Shown here piece after piece: positions 17,997-27,072 of a stretch of DNA of 64,000 nucleotides; the first letter of the stretch is position 1; each line of letters opens with the position of its first letter. The translations under genes and the position numbers were made by a program. This DNA is from Photobacterium piscicola (GTDB lineage: Bacteria; Pseudomonadota; Gammaproteobacteria; Enterobacterales; Vibrionaceae), in assembly GCF_900166965.1 (NCBI RefSeq), contig NZ_FUZI01000005.1:116271-180270 (forward strand). The letters run 5' to 3'. Under the pieces are notes generated by a model. The model saw nothing but the letters and a program-made list of their open reading frames with translations. It ran no database searches and had not been told where the DNA came from.

Positions 17997-19624
17997 TAAT
18001 GTTTTTGCTCCAAAGAACGATTAACCATAACCAGCGGAATCAAGCCTACAATAACTAATAAAATAGCGGGAAAAGCCGCCACTTCTAACTGTTCATCAGA
18101 AGCGAAATTAAACACGTAAGTAGCTAAGGTTTCAAAATTAAACGGTCGCAATAAGATTGCCGCATTGAGTTCTTTCATTGATTCAATAAATACCAGCAAA
18201 CCGGCAATTAAGCATCCTCGACGAATCAAAGGTAAATGCACTTTACGTAACATTGGCGTCGATGCATAACCCATGGTTTTTGCCGCCATATCTAACGAGG
18301 GTGGAATTTTCACTAAACTACTTTCAATGCTACCAATCGCTACCGCAGCGAAGCGCACCACAAAGGCAAAGATAATCGCAAACATTGACCCAGAAAAAAT
18401 CAGCCCAGGACGCCCCAGATCTAAGCTTCGAGCAATATCATTCACTAAATGATCAGCACTGGTTAGAGGGATCATCACGCCAATCGCTAATACGGTACCG
18501 GGTACAGCATAACCTAATGAAGCCAATCGCATCGGTATAGTGCTGACACTACGACCATCTAAGCGTTGATAAAAATTAACCATCAAAGCAAGACAAACAG
18601 CCACCATAGCCGCCGCCAATGACACCATTAAGCTATTAAAACTGTAGGTCTTAAATTGTGCGGTCCAACTTACTGAGAAATAATCAATGGCGTAATAACC
18701 TAATTGCAGCATCGGTAAAATAAATGCACATCCAACTAATCCCCAACACCAACCTACCGCCAGCCATTTTTTCCAGCCACTTAATTGATATTTAGTATGG
18801 CTGTCATTGCCACATTGTTGTTGAAACATTTTTTGCTTACGACGACTAAAACGCTCGCTACTGATCAGTAAAAAAATAACCATCAACATAATTGCAGAAA
18901 TTTTAGCGGCAGCATTGAGATTAGAATAGCCAAGCCAAGTATCGTATACCGCTGTCGTGAGGGTATTTAAAGCAAAATAACTCACGGTACCAAAATCACC
19001 CAAGGCTTCCATTGCTACTAATGACACGCCAACAGCAATCGCAGGACGCGCTAGTGGTAATGAAATTCGACGAAAACTTTGCCAAGGTGAACAACCTAAT
19101 AGTCGTGCTGATTGAAGCAGGTTATTACTTTGCTCCATGAACGTGGCACGGACTAATAAATACACATACGGATATAACACCAGCGCTAAGACAAAACATG
19201 CGCCCCATAATGAGCGTAAGTCAGGGAACCAGTAATCGCTAACATGCTGCCAACCAAAAAAGTCACGCAACCAAATTTGAATTGGACCTGCATAATCAAA
19301 CCAATGGGTGTAAAGGTAGCCGACGATATAACCAGGCATTGCGAGGGGTAAAATAAGTGCCCATTGAAGTATTTTTTCGCCCGGTAAACGGCACATCGCC
19401 ATTAACCATGCACTTGGAAGCCCAAAAACTAAGGTAAGTAACACCGTACCAACCACCAGCCCAAGGGTATTTAACGCGTAGGTAGACATCACTGTATTCA
19501 TCAAGTGTGAAAACACCTGATCTGAATTACCCATGGCGGTAATAAATATAGCGATAATAGGCAACACTAACAGCGAGCCAAACAACCAACTGTTAACCCG
19601 CCAAAATAAAAACTTTTCTTTCAT
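17996..19624 (-). CDS. fbpB: Ferric iron ABC transporter permease (fused two-domain)
   Basis: 542 residues with about twelve membrane segments in two homologous halves, as in FbpB/SfuB. Each half carries an EAA-type loop: MEALGDFGTVSYF after the first half loop (ARLLGCSPWQSFRRISLPLARP), and AAKTMGYASTPMLRKVHLPL in the second. It brings Fe3+ across the inner membrane with FbpC and the periplasmic FbpA. A hairpin separates it from fbpA, about 170 bp upstream. Confidence 0.92.
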   Translation of the reverse strand: MKEKFLFWRVNSWLFGSLLVLPIIAIFITAMGNSDQVFSHLMNTVMSTYALNTLGLVVGTVLLTLVFGLPSAWLMAMCRLPGEKILQWALILPLAMPGYIVGYLYTHWFDYAGPIQIWLRDFFGWQHVSDYWFPDLRSLWGACFVLALVLYPYVYLLVRATFMEQSNNLLQSARLLGCSPWQSFRRISLPLARPAIAVGVSLVAMEALGDFGTVSYFALNTLTTAVYDTWLGYSNLNAAAKISAIMLMVIFLLISSERFSRRKQKMFQQQCGNDSHTKYQLSGWKKWLAVGWCWGLVGCAFILPMLQLGYYAIDYFSVSWTAQFKTYSFNSLMVSLAAAMVAVCLALMVNFYQRLDGRSVSTIPMRLASLGYAVPGTVLAIGVMIPLTSADHLVNDIARSLDLGRPGLIFSGSMFAIIFAFVVRFAAVAIGSIESSLVKIPPSLDMAAKTMGYASTPMLRKVHLPLIRRGCLIAGLLVFIESMKELNAAILLRPFNFETLATYVFNFASDEQLEVAAFPAILLVIVGLIPLVMVNRSLEQKH

Positions 19625-19755
19625 TTACTACTACTTAGTACGTTTTTCAATATATTTAAGCCCACAACATCAGGCCACTTTATCAGTAAATTCACTCACT
19701 GAAAGTAAGCATGAGAAGCTACCACAACTTATTGCAAAAGAGACTAAGTTAAACT

Positions 19756-19783
19756 GAAAAATGGGGCTTAACACCCCATTTAT
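19756..19783 (-). terminator. Terminator/attenuator between fbpA and fbpB
   Basis: On the minus strand the stem AAATGGGG / CCCCATTT is followed by ATTTTT. It lies just downstream of fbpA and upstream of fbpB. A leaky terminator here would give more binding protein than permease, a common arrangement in ABC uptake operons. Confidence 0.75.
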
Positions 19784-19794
19784 TTTGTAACTAA

Positions 19795-20808
19795 TTACAG
19801 ATCAAACTTCACTTCATCAAGCAATTTAATCGCAGCTTTATGGTATTGTGCTACTTGATCAAGTGATACATCATCAGCTTTAAATTCGCCCCATGATGCG
19901 ACTAACTCTGAACGCTTAACACCCGCTTTTACTGGGTATTCATAGTTCACTTCAGCGTACATTTGTTGGGCTGTGGTTGCCGTTAAGAATTCCATTAACT
20001 TTAGCGCATTATCTTTATTCGGTGCGTATTTCGCCATTGCCATACCGCTGACGTTAACGTGAGTACCGTTACCTTGTTGGCCTGGGAAGTTAATTTCAAC
20101 CGCTTCTGCCCATGCTTTTTGGTTTGGATCGTTAACCATTTTGCCTAGGTAGTAGCTGTTACCAATGGCGATATCACATAAACCTTCTTTCACCGCTTGT
20201 ACTTGACCACGGTCATTACCTTGAGGCTTACGCGCTAAATTCGCTTTCACACCTTCAAGCCAAGTTTTCGTTGCCGCTTCACCATTGTGGGCAATCATCG
20301 CTGAAACAAGTGAAACGTTATATGGGTGCTTTCCTGAACGCGTACATAGTTTACCTTTCCATTCAGGCTTAGCTAAATCACTGTAATCAAAAGATGCGGG
20401 TAATTTACCGACGCGATCTTTTGATGAATAAACATTACGAGAACGCAGTGTTAATGCAAACCACTCATCTTCATTATCACGAAATTGTGCCGGAATATTC
20501 GTATCAATAACTTTGCTATCAACAGGCTGAACCAACTTTTTATCCGACAATTCCACTAAACGGCTAATATCGGTTGTCAGTACCACATCCGCAGGACTGT
20601 ACTCACCTTCTTGCTGAAGTTTTTCAGCAATGCCTTCTTTAGCAAACTTAACGTTAACCTTAATACCCGTCTCTTTGGTGAACTCATTAAACATTGGCTC
20701 AACAAGGAATGGCTGGCGGTATGAGTAGACATTGACTTCTTCCGCCGCTGTCGCGATTTGAGGTGCGGTCAAACCGAAGAAAACAGCGGTAGCTAAAAGT
20801 TTTTTCAT
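19795..20808 (-). CDS. fbpA: Ferric iron ABC transporter substrate-binding protein
   Basis: A periplasmic iron-binding protein of 337 residues. A signal peptide (residues 1-21) has a KK N-region, a hydrophobic core and a likely cut after ATA-A. The mature protein starts EEVNVYSYRQPFLVEP, as in FutA/FbpA-type proteins. The paired tyrosines in IGNSYYLGKM are at the place where this family ligates Fe3+. It is the first gene of fbpABC, with a Fur-box-like site 23 nt before the start codon. Confidence 0.92.
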   Translation of the reverse strand: MKKLLATAVFFGLTAPQIATAAEEVNVYSYRQPFLVEPMFNEFTKETGIKVNVKFAKEGIAEKLQQEGEYSPADVVLTTDISRLVELSDKKLVQPVDSKVIDTNIPAQFRDNEDEWFALTLRSRNVYSSKDRVGKLPASFDYSDLAKPEWKGKLCTRSGKHPYNVSLVSAMIAHNGEAATKTWLEGVKANLARKPQGNDRGQVQAVKEGLCDIAIGNSYYLGKMVNDPNQKAWAEAVEINFPGQQGNGTHVNVSGMAMAKYAPNKDNALKLMEFLTATTAQQMYAEVNYEYPVKAGVKRSELVASWGEFKADDVSLDQVAQYHKAAIKLLDEVKFDL

Positions 20809-20830
20809 TGCTAAATCCCTTAATGCAAAA

Positions 20831-20849
20831 TGTAATGATAATATTTCTC
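20831..20849 (-). promoter_or_regulatory. Fur-box-like operator of fbpABC
   Basis: The site TGTAATGATAATATTTCTC agrees with the classical 19-bp Fur consensus (GATAATGATAATCATTATC) at 14 of 19 positions, including ten in a row. It lies just upstream of fbpA, where an iron-repressed promoter is expected. Confidence 0.72.
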
Positions 20850-20984
20850 AATTAGATTAATAAAGGATTATACGTTTTTCACATTCGAACACAATCGAGC
20901 TGTAACACTTCATTACAAAAAAACGCCACCGCAAGCGATGACGCTTTTTTACACTTTAACAGCACTTAAATGCAGCTATTATTG

Positions 20985-22214
20985 CTATTTTACACTGACA
21001 AATTCAGGATAAGCATCAACACCACAGTCATGTGAGTCCATACCTTCAAGCTCTTCATCTTCACTGACACGAATACCAATAGTGAATTTCAATATTCCCC
21101 ATACCACTAAACTTGCACCAAATACCCAACCAAAGATAACTGCAGCACCAAATAACTGAGTCATGAAATCGGCATCTGGATTACTTAACGGCACCATCAT
21201 TAAGCCAAATAAACCACACACGCCATGAACAGAAATCGCACCGACGGGATCATCAACTTTTACCTTATCAAAGCCAATAATACTAAACACCACTAATGCT
21301 CCTGCAACACCACCAATCGCAACTGCAGCTAATGGTGATGGTGATAATGGGTCAGCAGTAATGGCAACCAAGCCGGCCAATGCGCCGTTAAGAATCATAG
21401 TAAGGTCAGCTTTACCCCATAAGATTTTACACACCGCAAGAGCAATAATGGCACCAGCAGCAGCGGCGGCATTAGTGTTTAAAAATATTTGTCCAACAGC
21501 GGTCGCATTCTCAAAATCAGACAGCATTAACTGTGAACCACCGTTAAAGCCAAACCAACCAAACCATAGAATAAATGTACCGACAGTGGCTAAGGGCATG
21601 TTTGAACCAGGAATAGGGTGCACTTCACCGTTTTTACCGTATTTACCTTTTCGAGCGCCAAGCAGTAATACACCCGCTAATGCAGCGGCAGCACCTGCCA
21701 TATGAACGATACCAGAACCAGCAAAGTCACTAAAACCCGCTTCAGAAAGGAAACCACCGCCCCATGTCCAGTAACCTTCAACCGGATAAATAAAGCCAGT
21801 TAACACCACTGAAAATAATAAAAATGACCACAACTTCATACGCTCAGCAACCGCACCTGATACTACTGACATTGCGGTAGCAACAAAGACGACCTGAAAA
21901 AAGAAATCGGATTCTAAAGAGTGATCTGCGCCTTCAGCTTGAGTACCAATTAATGCGCCAAATGAGGGTAACCAACCACCGCCGCTGTTATCGACATACA
22001 TGATGTTATAGCCGACTAATAAAAATGTCGTACACGCAATGGCGTATAAACAAAAGTTCTTGGTGAGTATTTCAGTAGTATTTTTTGAACGGACTAAACC
22101 TGCTTCTAACATGGCAAAACCTGCTGCCATCCACATCACTAATGCACCTGAAATCAAAAAGAAAAATGTATCGAGTGCGTAGCGTAATTCAATTACTGTC
22201 GTTGATAATTCCAT
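20985..22214 (-). CDS. amtB: Ammonium transporter AmtB
   Basis: A 409-residue inner-membrane ammonia channel with about eleven membrane segments. The twin pore histidines are visible in GSGIVHMAGA and ISVHGVCG. Other family sequence includes AMLEAGLVRSKN and FILWFGWFGFNGGS. The C-terminal tail, which in E. coli binds GlnK, is present after the last membrane segment. It lies 50 bp downstream of the PII gene, the typical glnK-amtB pairing (reported order PII first). Confidence 0.96.
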   Translation of the reverse strand: MELSTTVIELRYALDTFFFLISGALVMWMAAGFAMLEAGLVRSKNTTEILTKNFCLYAIACTTFLLVGYNIMYVDNSGGGWLPSFGALIGTQAEGADHSLESDFFFQVVFVATAMSVVSGAVAERMKLWSFLLFSVVLTGFIYPVEGYWTWGGGFLSEAGFSDFAGSGIVHMAGAAAALAGVLLLGARKGKYGKNGEVHPIPGSNMPLATVGTFILWFGWFGFNGGSQLMLSDFENATAVGQIFLNTNAAAAAGAIIALAVCKILWGKADLTMILNGALAGLVAITADPLSPSPLAAVAIGGVAGALVVFSIIGFDKVKVDDPVGAISVHGVCGLFGLMMVPLSNPDADFMTQLFGAAVIFGWVFGASLVVWGILKFTIGIRVSEDEELEGMDSHDCGVDAYPEFVSVK

Positions 22215-22264
22215 GGTAACCTTCCCTTATACCTGATGTTTATGATCCTATATCCATGCTGCGA

Positions 22265-22675
<411 letters not shown>

Positions 22676-22720
22676 CTAACTGTTTAATAAAGAAATTAAA
22701 AAAACAAATCACCATAAACA

Positions 22721-22753
22721 AAAAAAGGCCGCACCATATAGGTGCAGCCTTTT
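22721..22753 (-). terminator. Terminator of yacL, also an NtrC-box-like palindrome
   Basis: On the minus strand a 12-13 bp stem (one mismatch) with a short ATATA-centred loop is followed by six T, an intrinsic terminator for yacL. The core at 22731-22745 reads GCACCATATAGGTGC, matching the NtrC pattern GCACC-N5-GGTGC. It is centred about 97 bp upstream of the predicted glnK start, where NtrC enhancers usually lie. Confidence 0.75.
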
Positions 22754-22795
22754 CACTGTAATATAGCATCTAACGGCTACTGATAAATAACCTGA

Positions 22796-23164
22796 TTAAA
22801 AACGGATCACAAATGCTCGCCAAGCTTCTAATGCTTGCGCTAAATCTTCAAAACCACACACCGACATACTTTCTTCATCATAAAAATGAAAATCTTCTTC
22901 AAAATCTTCATCTTCTTCAGAAAACAGACAGTTAGCTTGAACCAAAGCTTCGTTATCTTGTAAACATAACGTCAGTTCATCACCCGTTAATCGCCATTCT
23001 TTGGTGCTATTTTTCAATGCACTAAGTTGATCTATTACCATATCTATTTTTTCGACATCCTTGCCAAGCTCGTCAATGATCCAATGACCTAATACCTCAT
23101 GGCCCATTGAAAAAATGGCATGATAACTACCGTCCAAGGTATTTTTTTTAAATTCGTAATCCAT
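22796..23164 (-). CDS. yacL: YacL/UPF0231 family protein
   Basis: 122 residues. The protein starts MDYEF and continues [11 protein letters not shown], ending with the acidic [17 protein letters not shown], all close to E. coli YacL (120 residues), whose function is unknown. The start at 23164 is chosen by homology, and the reading frame open to 23329 overlaps the divergent cdaR and is rejected. In E. coli yacL is directly downstream of acnB. Here the glycerate cassette separates them. It is rich in acidic residues ([10 protein letters not shown]) and is a small soluble protein. Confidence 0.88.
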   Translation of the reverse strand: MDYEFKKNTLDGSYHAIFSMGHEVLGHWIIDELGKDVEKIDMVIDQLSALKNSTKEWRLTGDELTLCLQDNEALVQANCLFSEEDEDFEEDFHFYDEESMSVCGFEDLAQALEAWRAFVIRF

Positions 23165-23258
23165 ACCTTCAGTACCCCATCTCTGATCATCTTCGTTGTT
23201 AACTGCTACACTGCTCGCAGAATGCGCTTGGCGCCCATTGTCAGGATCTCTCACTAAA

Positions 23259-24416
23259 ATGCAACTCAATACCACTATTGCTCGACAAATCGTTGCCCGT
23301 ACTATGAAAATCATTAAGCATTCAGTCAATGTAATAGATTGTCATGGGCGCATTATTGGCTCGGGCGACCCACAACGTCTAAACCAATACCATGACGGTG
23401 CTATTTTGGCGCTGAATAACCACCATATTATCGAGATAGATCAAGCAACCTCTCAACAACTGCAAGGGGTAAAACCAGGCATCAATCTGCCAATTATGTT
23501 TCAGCAACAAGCTATTGGTGTCGTAGGTATTTCAGGGGATCCTGATGACGTGCGTAATTATGGTGAATTGGTCAAAATGACAGCCGAGCTAATTGTTGAG
23601 CAAGCCGCTTTAATGACCCAAGTGGAATGGCATAAACGCCACCGTGAAGAGTTGGTGATGCAGCTCATCAATAACGATAACCTTGATGACATGCAGCTAA
23701 ATACGATTGCTGAGCGATTAGAAATCGAGCTCGAACAACCACGGATTGCGACTGTCATTAAAGTGCTACCTCATGATGGTGAAGCTTTTTCTTTAGAAAA
23801 CTTGCAGCATTTAGTTCATTTGCTTGAATACCCTGAGCGGGATAACTTAGTGGCAATTAGTTCAGTTTCTCGCAACGAAGTAGTGGTACTGAAACCAATC
23901 ACACTCACTAACAAAGGTTGGTCACGGGATCTTGAACAAAAACGGGTTTATAAGCTGCTAAAACGTATTAATAAAGAAGCCAATTACACCATTAAAATTG
24001 CGCTAGGCGATTATTTCCCGACAATTCAAGGGCTGGCACAATCTTATTTAACCGCCACTGCAACCATGGAAGCAGCCCTTAATCACCATCAACAAACATC
24101 ACAACAGGTATTTTTTTACCAAGATCATATTCTACCCGTGCTCCTCAATAAAATAACCGCAGAGGCGTGGCGTTACCAACAACTGCAAGCGCCACTTGAA
24201 AAATTAAAGCACCATGATCCGCGTGGAATCTTAGTCAAAACCCTAACGGCATTTTTTGATCAAAATTGTGATTTAGCTCAAACCTGCCAAGTGCTACATA
24301 TTCACCGAAATACACTTCGTTATCGACTTGATAAAATCGAGCAACAAACCAACTTACAAATCAATAAGATAAGTGACATCACTCGTTTGTATTTAGCTAT
24401 CATTAGTCAATCATAA
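23259..24416 (+). CDS. cdaR: Sugar diacid/glycerate regulator CdaR
   Basis: A 385-residue transcriptional regulator, the same length as E. coli CdaR (SdaR), which activates glucarate, galactarate and glycerate genes. The N-terminal sugar-diacid-recognition domain starts at [18 protein letters not shown] and includes [12 protein letters not shown] and GINLPI. A PucR-type C-terminal helix-turn-helix shows the family signature [18 protein letters not shown]. The start at 23259 is chosen by homology over the open frame from 23196. A permease and glycerate kinase follow on the same strand. The likely effector is glycerate. Confidence 0.92.
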   Translation: MQLNTTIARQIVARTMKIIKHSVNVIDCHGRIIGSGDPQRLNQYHDGAILALNNHHIIEIDQATSQQLQGVKPGINLPIMFQQQAIGVVGISGDPDDVRNYGELVKMTAELIVEQAALMTQVEWHKRHREELVMQLINNDNLDDMQLNTIAERLEIELEQPRIATVIKVLPHDGEAFSLENLQHLVHLLEYPERDNLVAISSVSRNEVVVLKPITLTNKGWSRDLEQKRVYKLLKRINKEANYTIKIALGDYFPTIQGLAQSYLTATATMEAALNHHQQTSQQVFFYQDHILPVLLNKITAEAWRYQQLQAPLEKLKHHDPRGILVKTLTAFFDQNCDLAQTCQVLHIHRNTLRYRLDKIEQQTNLQINKISDITRLYLAIISQS

Positions 24417-24421
24417 TTAAC

Positions 24422-24447
24422 GTAATTTGTGCAAATGCACAAATTAC
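24422..24447. promoter_or_regulatory. 26-bp perfect palindrome, candidate CdaR operator
   Basis: The arms GTAATTTGTGCA and TGCACAAATTAC are exact reverse complements, separated by AA. It lies just after cdaR and about 100 bp before the permease ATG. No T tract follows, so it is not a terminator. A CdaR-controlled promoter for the permease-kinase pair is the simplest reading. Confidence 0.6.
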
Positions 24448-24546
24448 TAGCAAGCTAACCACACTTTATTTGTTAGTTTGCCTAAAGCTTCTCATTTCAA
24501 AATTCACTACAGTGCAGCCATCTTAACTTTTCACTGGAATGGAACA

Positions 24547-25812
24547 ATGGTTGAAGTATCCACCCTTGGTGCCCTCGCAGCACTGGTCGTCGCTATCGGA
24601 CTGATCTTAAAACGCGTACCGCCCGCTTATGGCATGATCATTGGTGCTCTGGTGGGCGGCATTGTTGGTGGTATCTCTTTAACCGAGACCGTCACCATGA
24701 TGATTGGTGGCGCTCAAGGTATTGTCACTGCAGTATTACGTATTCTCGCCGCTGGTGTCTTGGCTGGCGTCTTAATTGAATCCGGTGCCGCAACCTCCAT
24801 TGCAGAAACAATTGTCAAAAAAGTGGGTGAAACGCGCGCGTTATTAGCCCTTGCGATGGCAACTATGATCCTTACTGCGGTTGGCGTCTTTGTGGACGTT
24901 GCGGTTATTACCGTAGCCCCAATTGCATTAGCCATTGCCCGTCGTGCCGATCTTTCTAAAATGGCGATCCTATTAGCGATGGTCGGTGGCGGTAAAGCGG
25001 GTAACGTTATGTCACCCAATCCTAACTCTATTGCTGCGGCAGATGCGTTTAATGTCCCTCTAACATCCGTCATGGCAGCAGGTGTTATTCCGGGACTGTG
25101 TGGAATGTTATTTGCTTACTTTATTGCTAAAAAATTAGTCAATAAAGGCAGTAAAGTCCAAGCCCACGAAGTTATTGATGTTGATTTGAGCCGTTTACCC
25201 TCTTTTGCTACCGCCATTGTTGCTCCATTAGTTGCCATTGCATTATTAGCCCTACGTCCTATCGCTGGTATTAATGTCGATCCACTTATCGCCCTTCCAT
25301 TAGGCGGTTTAATGGGTGCAATTGCCATGAAGCGTTTCCGTGATACCAACCACTTTGCGGTTTCTGGATTAAACCGCATGGCGCCAGTGGCGGTGATGTT
25401 ACTAGGTACTGGTACTCTCGCGGGCATCATTGCCAATTCAGGCTTAAAAAGTGGCTTAATTGATGTGTTAACAGCATCGGGATTACCCTCTTACTTACTC
25501 GCGCCTATCTCTGGTGCCATGATGTCACTAGCCACAGCATCAACCACCGCGGGTACTGCGGTAGCCTCAAGCGTGTTTAGTCATACTATTTTAGAATTAG
25601 GTGTCCCAGCCATTGCAGGTGCGGCAATGATCCATGCTGGCGCCACCGTATTTGACCATATGCCTCACGGTAGCTTCTTCCATGCGACAGGCGGCTCAGT
25701 TCATATGGATATGCATGAACGTTTAAAACTAATCCCTTATGAAACCGCTGTTGGCTTAATGATTGCTACCGTTTCTACACTTATCTTTGGCGTATTTGGC
25801 TTCACTATTTAA
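24547..25812 (+). CDS. GntP-family permease, probable glycerate transporter
   Basis: A 421-residue polytopic membrane protein of the GntP (gluconate:H+ symporter) family, with about 12 hydrophobic segments. Family-type sequence includes GGGKAGNVMSPNPNSIAAAD and a late HDMPHGSFFHATGGS-like stretch (here FDHMPHGSFFHATGGS). The ATG at 24547 follows GGAA and gives MVEVSTLGALAAL. The upstream TTG at 24478 is not supported. Its position between cdaR and glycerate kinase suggests glycerate as substrate, but gluconate or another hydroxy acid cannot be excluded. Confidence 0.85.
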   Translation: MVEVSTLGALAALVVAIGLILKRVPPAYGMIIGALVGGIVGGISLTETVTMMIGGAQGIVTAVLRILAAGVLAGVLIESGAATSIAETIVKKVGETRALLALAMATMILTAVGVFVDVAVITVAPIALAIARRADLSKMAILLAMVGGGKAGNVMSPNPNSIAAADAFNVPLTSVMAAGVIPGLCGMLFAYFIAKKLVNKGSKVQAHEVIDVDLSRLPSFATAIVAPLVAIALLALRPIAGINVDPLIALPLGGLMGAIAMKRFRDTNHFAVSGLNRMAPVAVMLLGTGTLAGIIANSGLKSGLIDVLTASGLPSYLLAPISGAMMSLATASTTAGTAVASSVFSHTILELGVPAIAGAAMIHAGATVFDHMPHGSFFHATGGSVHMDMHERLKLIPYETAVGLMIATVSTLIFGVFGFTI

Positions 25813-25827
25813 CAAGGCTGATTGATT

Positions 25828-26961
25828 ATGAAAATTATTATTGCTCCTGACTCATACAAAGAAAGCCTGACCGCAATGGAAGTGGCAACTGCAATTGAAG
25901 CAGGATTTCGCCAAGTAATACCAACGGCTGAATACATTAAATTACCAATGGCTGATGGCGGTGAAGGCACGGTGCAATCATTGGTTGATGCCAGTAACGG
26001 CACCATCATAGAGCACGCAGTTACAGGTCCTTTGGGAACCCAAGTTAACGCTTTTTTTGGCCTCATGGGTGACGGTAAAACTGCGGTTATTGAAATGGCA
26101 GCGGCATCTGGTTTGCACCTTGTTAGCCCTGACCTGCGTAACCCAATGCTCACGACGAGTTATGGTACTGGCGAATTGATTCTAGCGGCACTGGATCACG
26201 GAGTTAACCATATTATTGTTGGTATCGGTGGCAGTGCGACCAATGACGGCGGTATCGGTATGGCGCAAGCACTTGGCGTACAGCTATTAGATAGCAACGG
26301 TCAAGCGCTTAAGTTTGGTGGTCAAGCATTAGCACAACTGGCAACCATTGATATCACAACGGTCGATCCGCGTCTTGCCAATATAAAACTGGAAGTGGCG
26401 TGTGATGTTGATAATCCCCTTTGTGGTGAAAAAGGGGCATCACAGGTGTTTGGCCCTCAAAAAGGAGCTACCCCAGCAATGGTTGCCACGCTTGATCAGC
26501 ATCTTGCTCACTATGCCGCAATCATAAAACAAGACTTAGGTGTAGATATCAAAAATACAGCAGGAGCAGGTGCTGCTGGCGGTATGGGCGCGGCGTTATT
26601 AGGTTTATTTAATGCTCAATTACGTTCAGGCATCGAGATCGTGATCGACGCGGTTAACTTGGGCGACATTGTTCAGGATGCAGATCTAGTGATCACAGGT
26701 GAAGGACGTATTGATAGCCAAACCATTCATGGTAAAACGCCGATTGGCGTCGCACGTACAGCCAAGCAATACCATAAACCCGTAATTGGTATTGCAGGTT
26801 GTTTAAGCCAAGATTGTGGCGTGGTTTATGACCATGGAATTGACGCGGTATTTAGTGTTGTTCCCGCAGCGATGAGTCTTGAACAAGCCTTTAGCAATGC
26901 GGCAATCAATATTGAATTAACCGCCCGTAATGTGGCAGCAATGTATTGCTTGAACCGCTAA
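25828..26961 (+). CDS. garK: Glycerate kinase (2-phosphoglycerate-forming type)
   Basis: Phosphorylates D-glycerate to feed lower glycolysis. It has 377 residues and closely follows E. coli GarK/GlxK from MKIIIAPDSYKES through MADGGEGTV, AVIEMAAASGL, GIGGSATNDGG, GAGAAGGMGAAL, and VITGEGRIDSQ. The ATG at 25828 is used rather than the TTG at 25822. It lies 15 bp after the permease gene and ends before a strong terminator. Between garK and glxK paralogues, the symbol garK is a best guess. Confidence 0.93.
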   Translation: MKIIIAPDSYKESLTAMEVATAIEAGFRQVIPTAEYIKLPMADGGEGTVQSLVDASNGTIIEHAVTGPLGTQVNAFFGLMGDGKTAVIEMAAASGLHLVSPDLRNPMLTTSYGTGELILAALDHGVNHIIVGIGGSATNDGGIGMAQALGVQLLDSNGQALKFGGQALAQLATIDITTVDPRLANIKLEVACDVDNPLCGEKGASQVFGPQKGATPAMVATLDQHLAHYAAIIKQDLGVDIKNTAGAGAAGGMGAALLGLFNAQLRSGIEIVIDAVNLGDIVQDADLVITGEGRIDSQTIHGKTPIGVARTAKQYHKPVIGIAGCLSQDCGVVYDHGIDAVFSVVPAAMSLEQAFSNAAINIELTARNVAAMYCLNR

Positions 26962-26995
26962 TGCATTGGCTCATAAATAATTAAGCAATACTAAT

Positions 26996-27025
26996 AAAAA
27001 CGCCGCGATTATTCGCGGCGTTTTT
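26996..27025. terminator. Terminator garK / acnB
   Basis: The 12-bp stem AAAAACGCCGCG / CGCGGCGTTTTT has an ATTATT loop and is T-rich on both strands. It ends garK (plus) and can serve acnB (minus), which stops at 27073. Confidence 0.93.
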
Positions 27026-27072
27026 CGCTCTTTATTTTTATTCAATAACCGTTACGTCAACAATAATGTCAA

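Noticed and set aside
23165..23329. N-terminal extension of yacL to 23329
   Set aside because: It overlaps the divergent cdaR start and has no counterpart in YacL proteins; MDYEF at 23164 is the family start.
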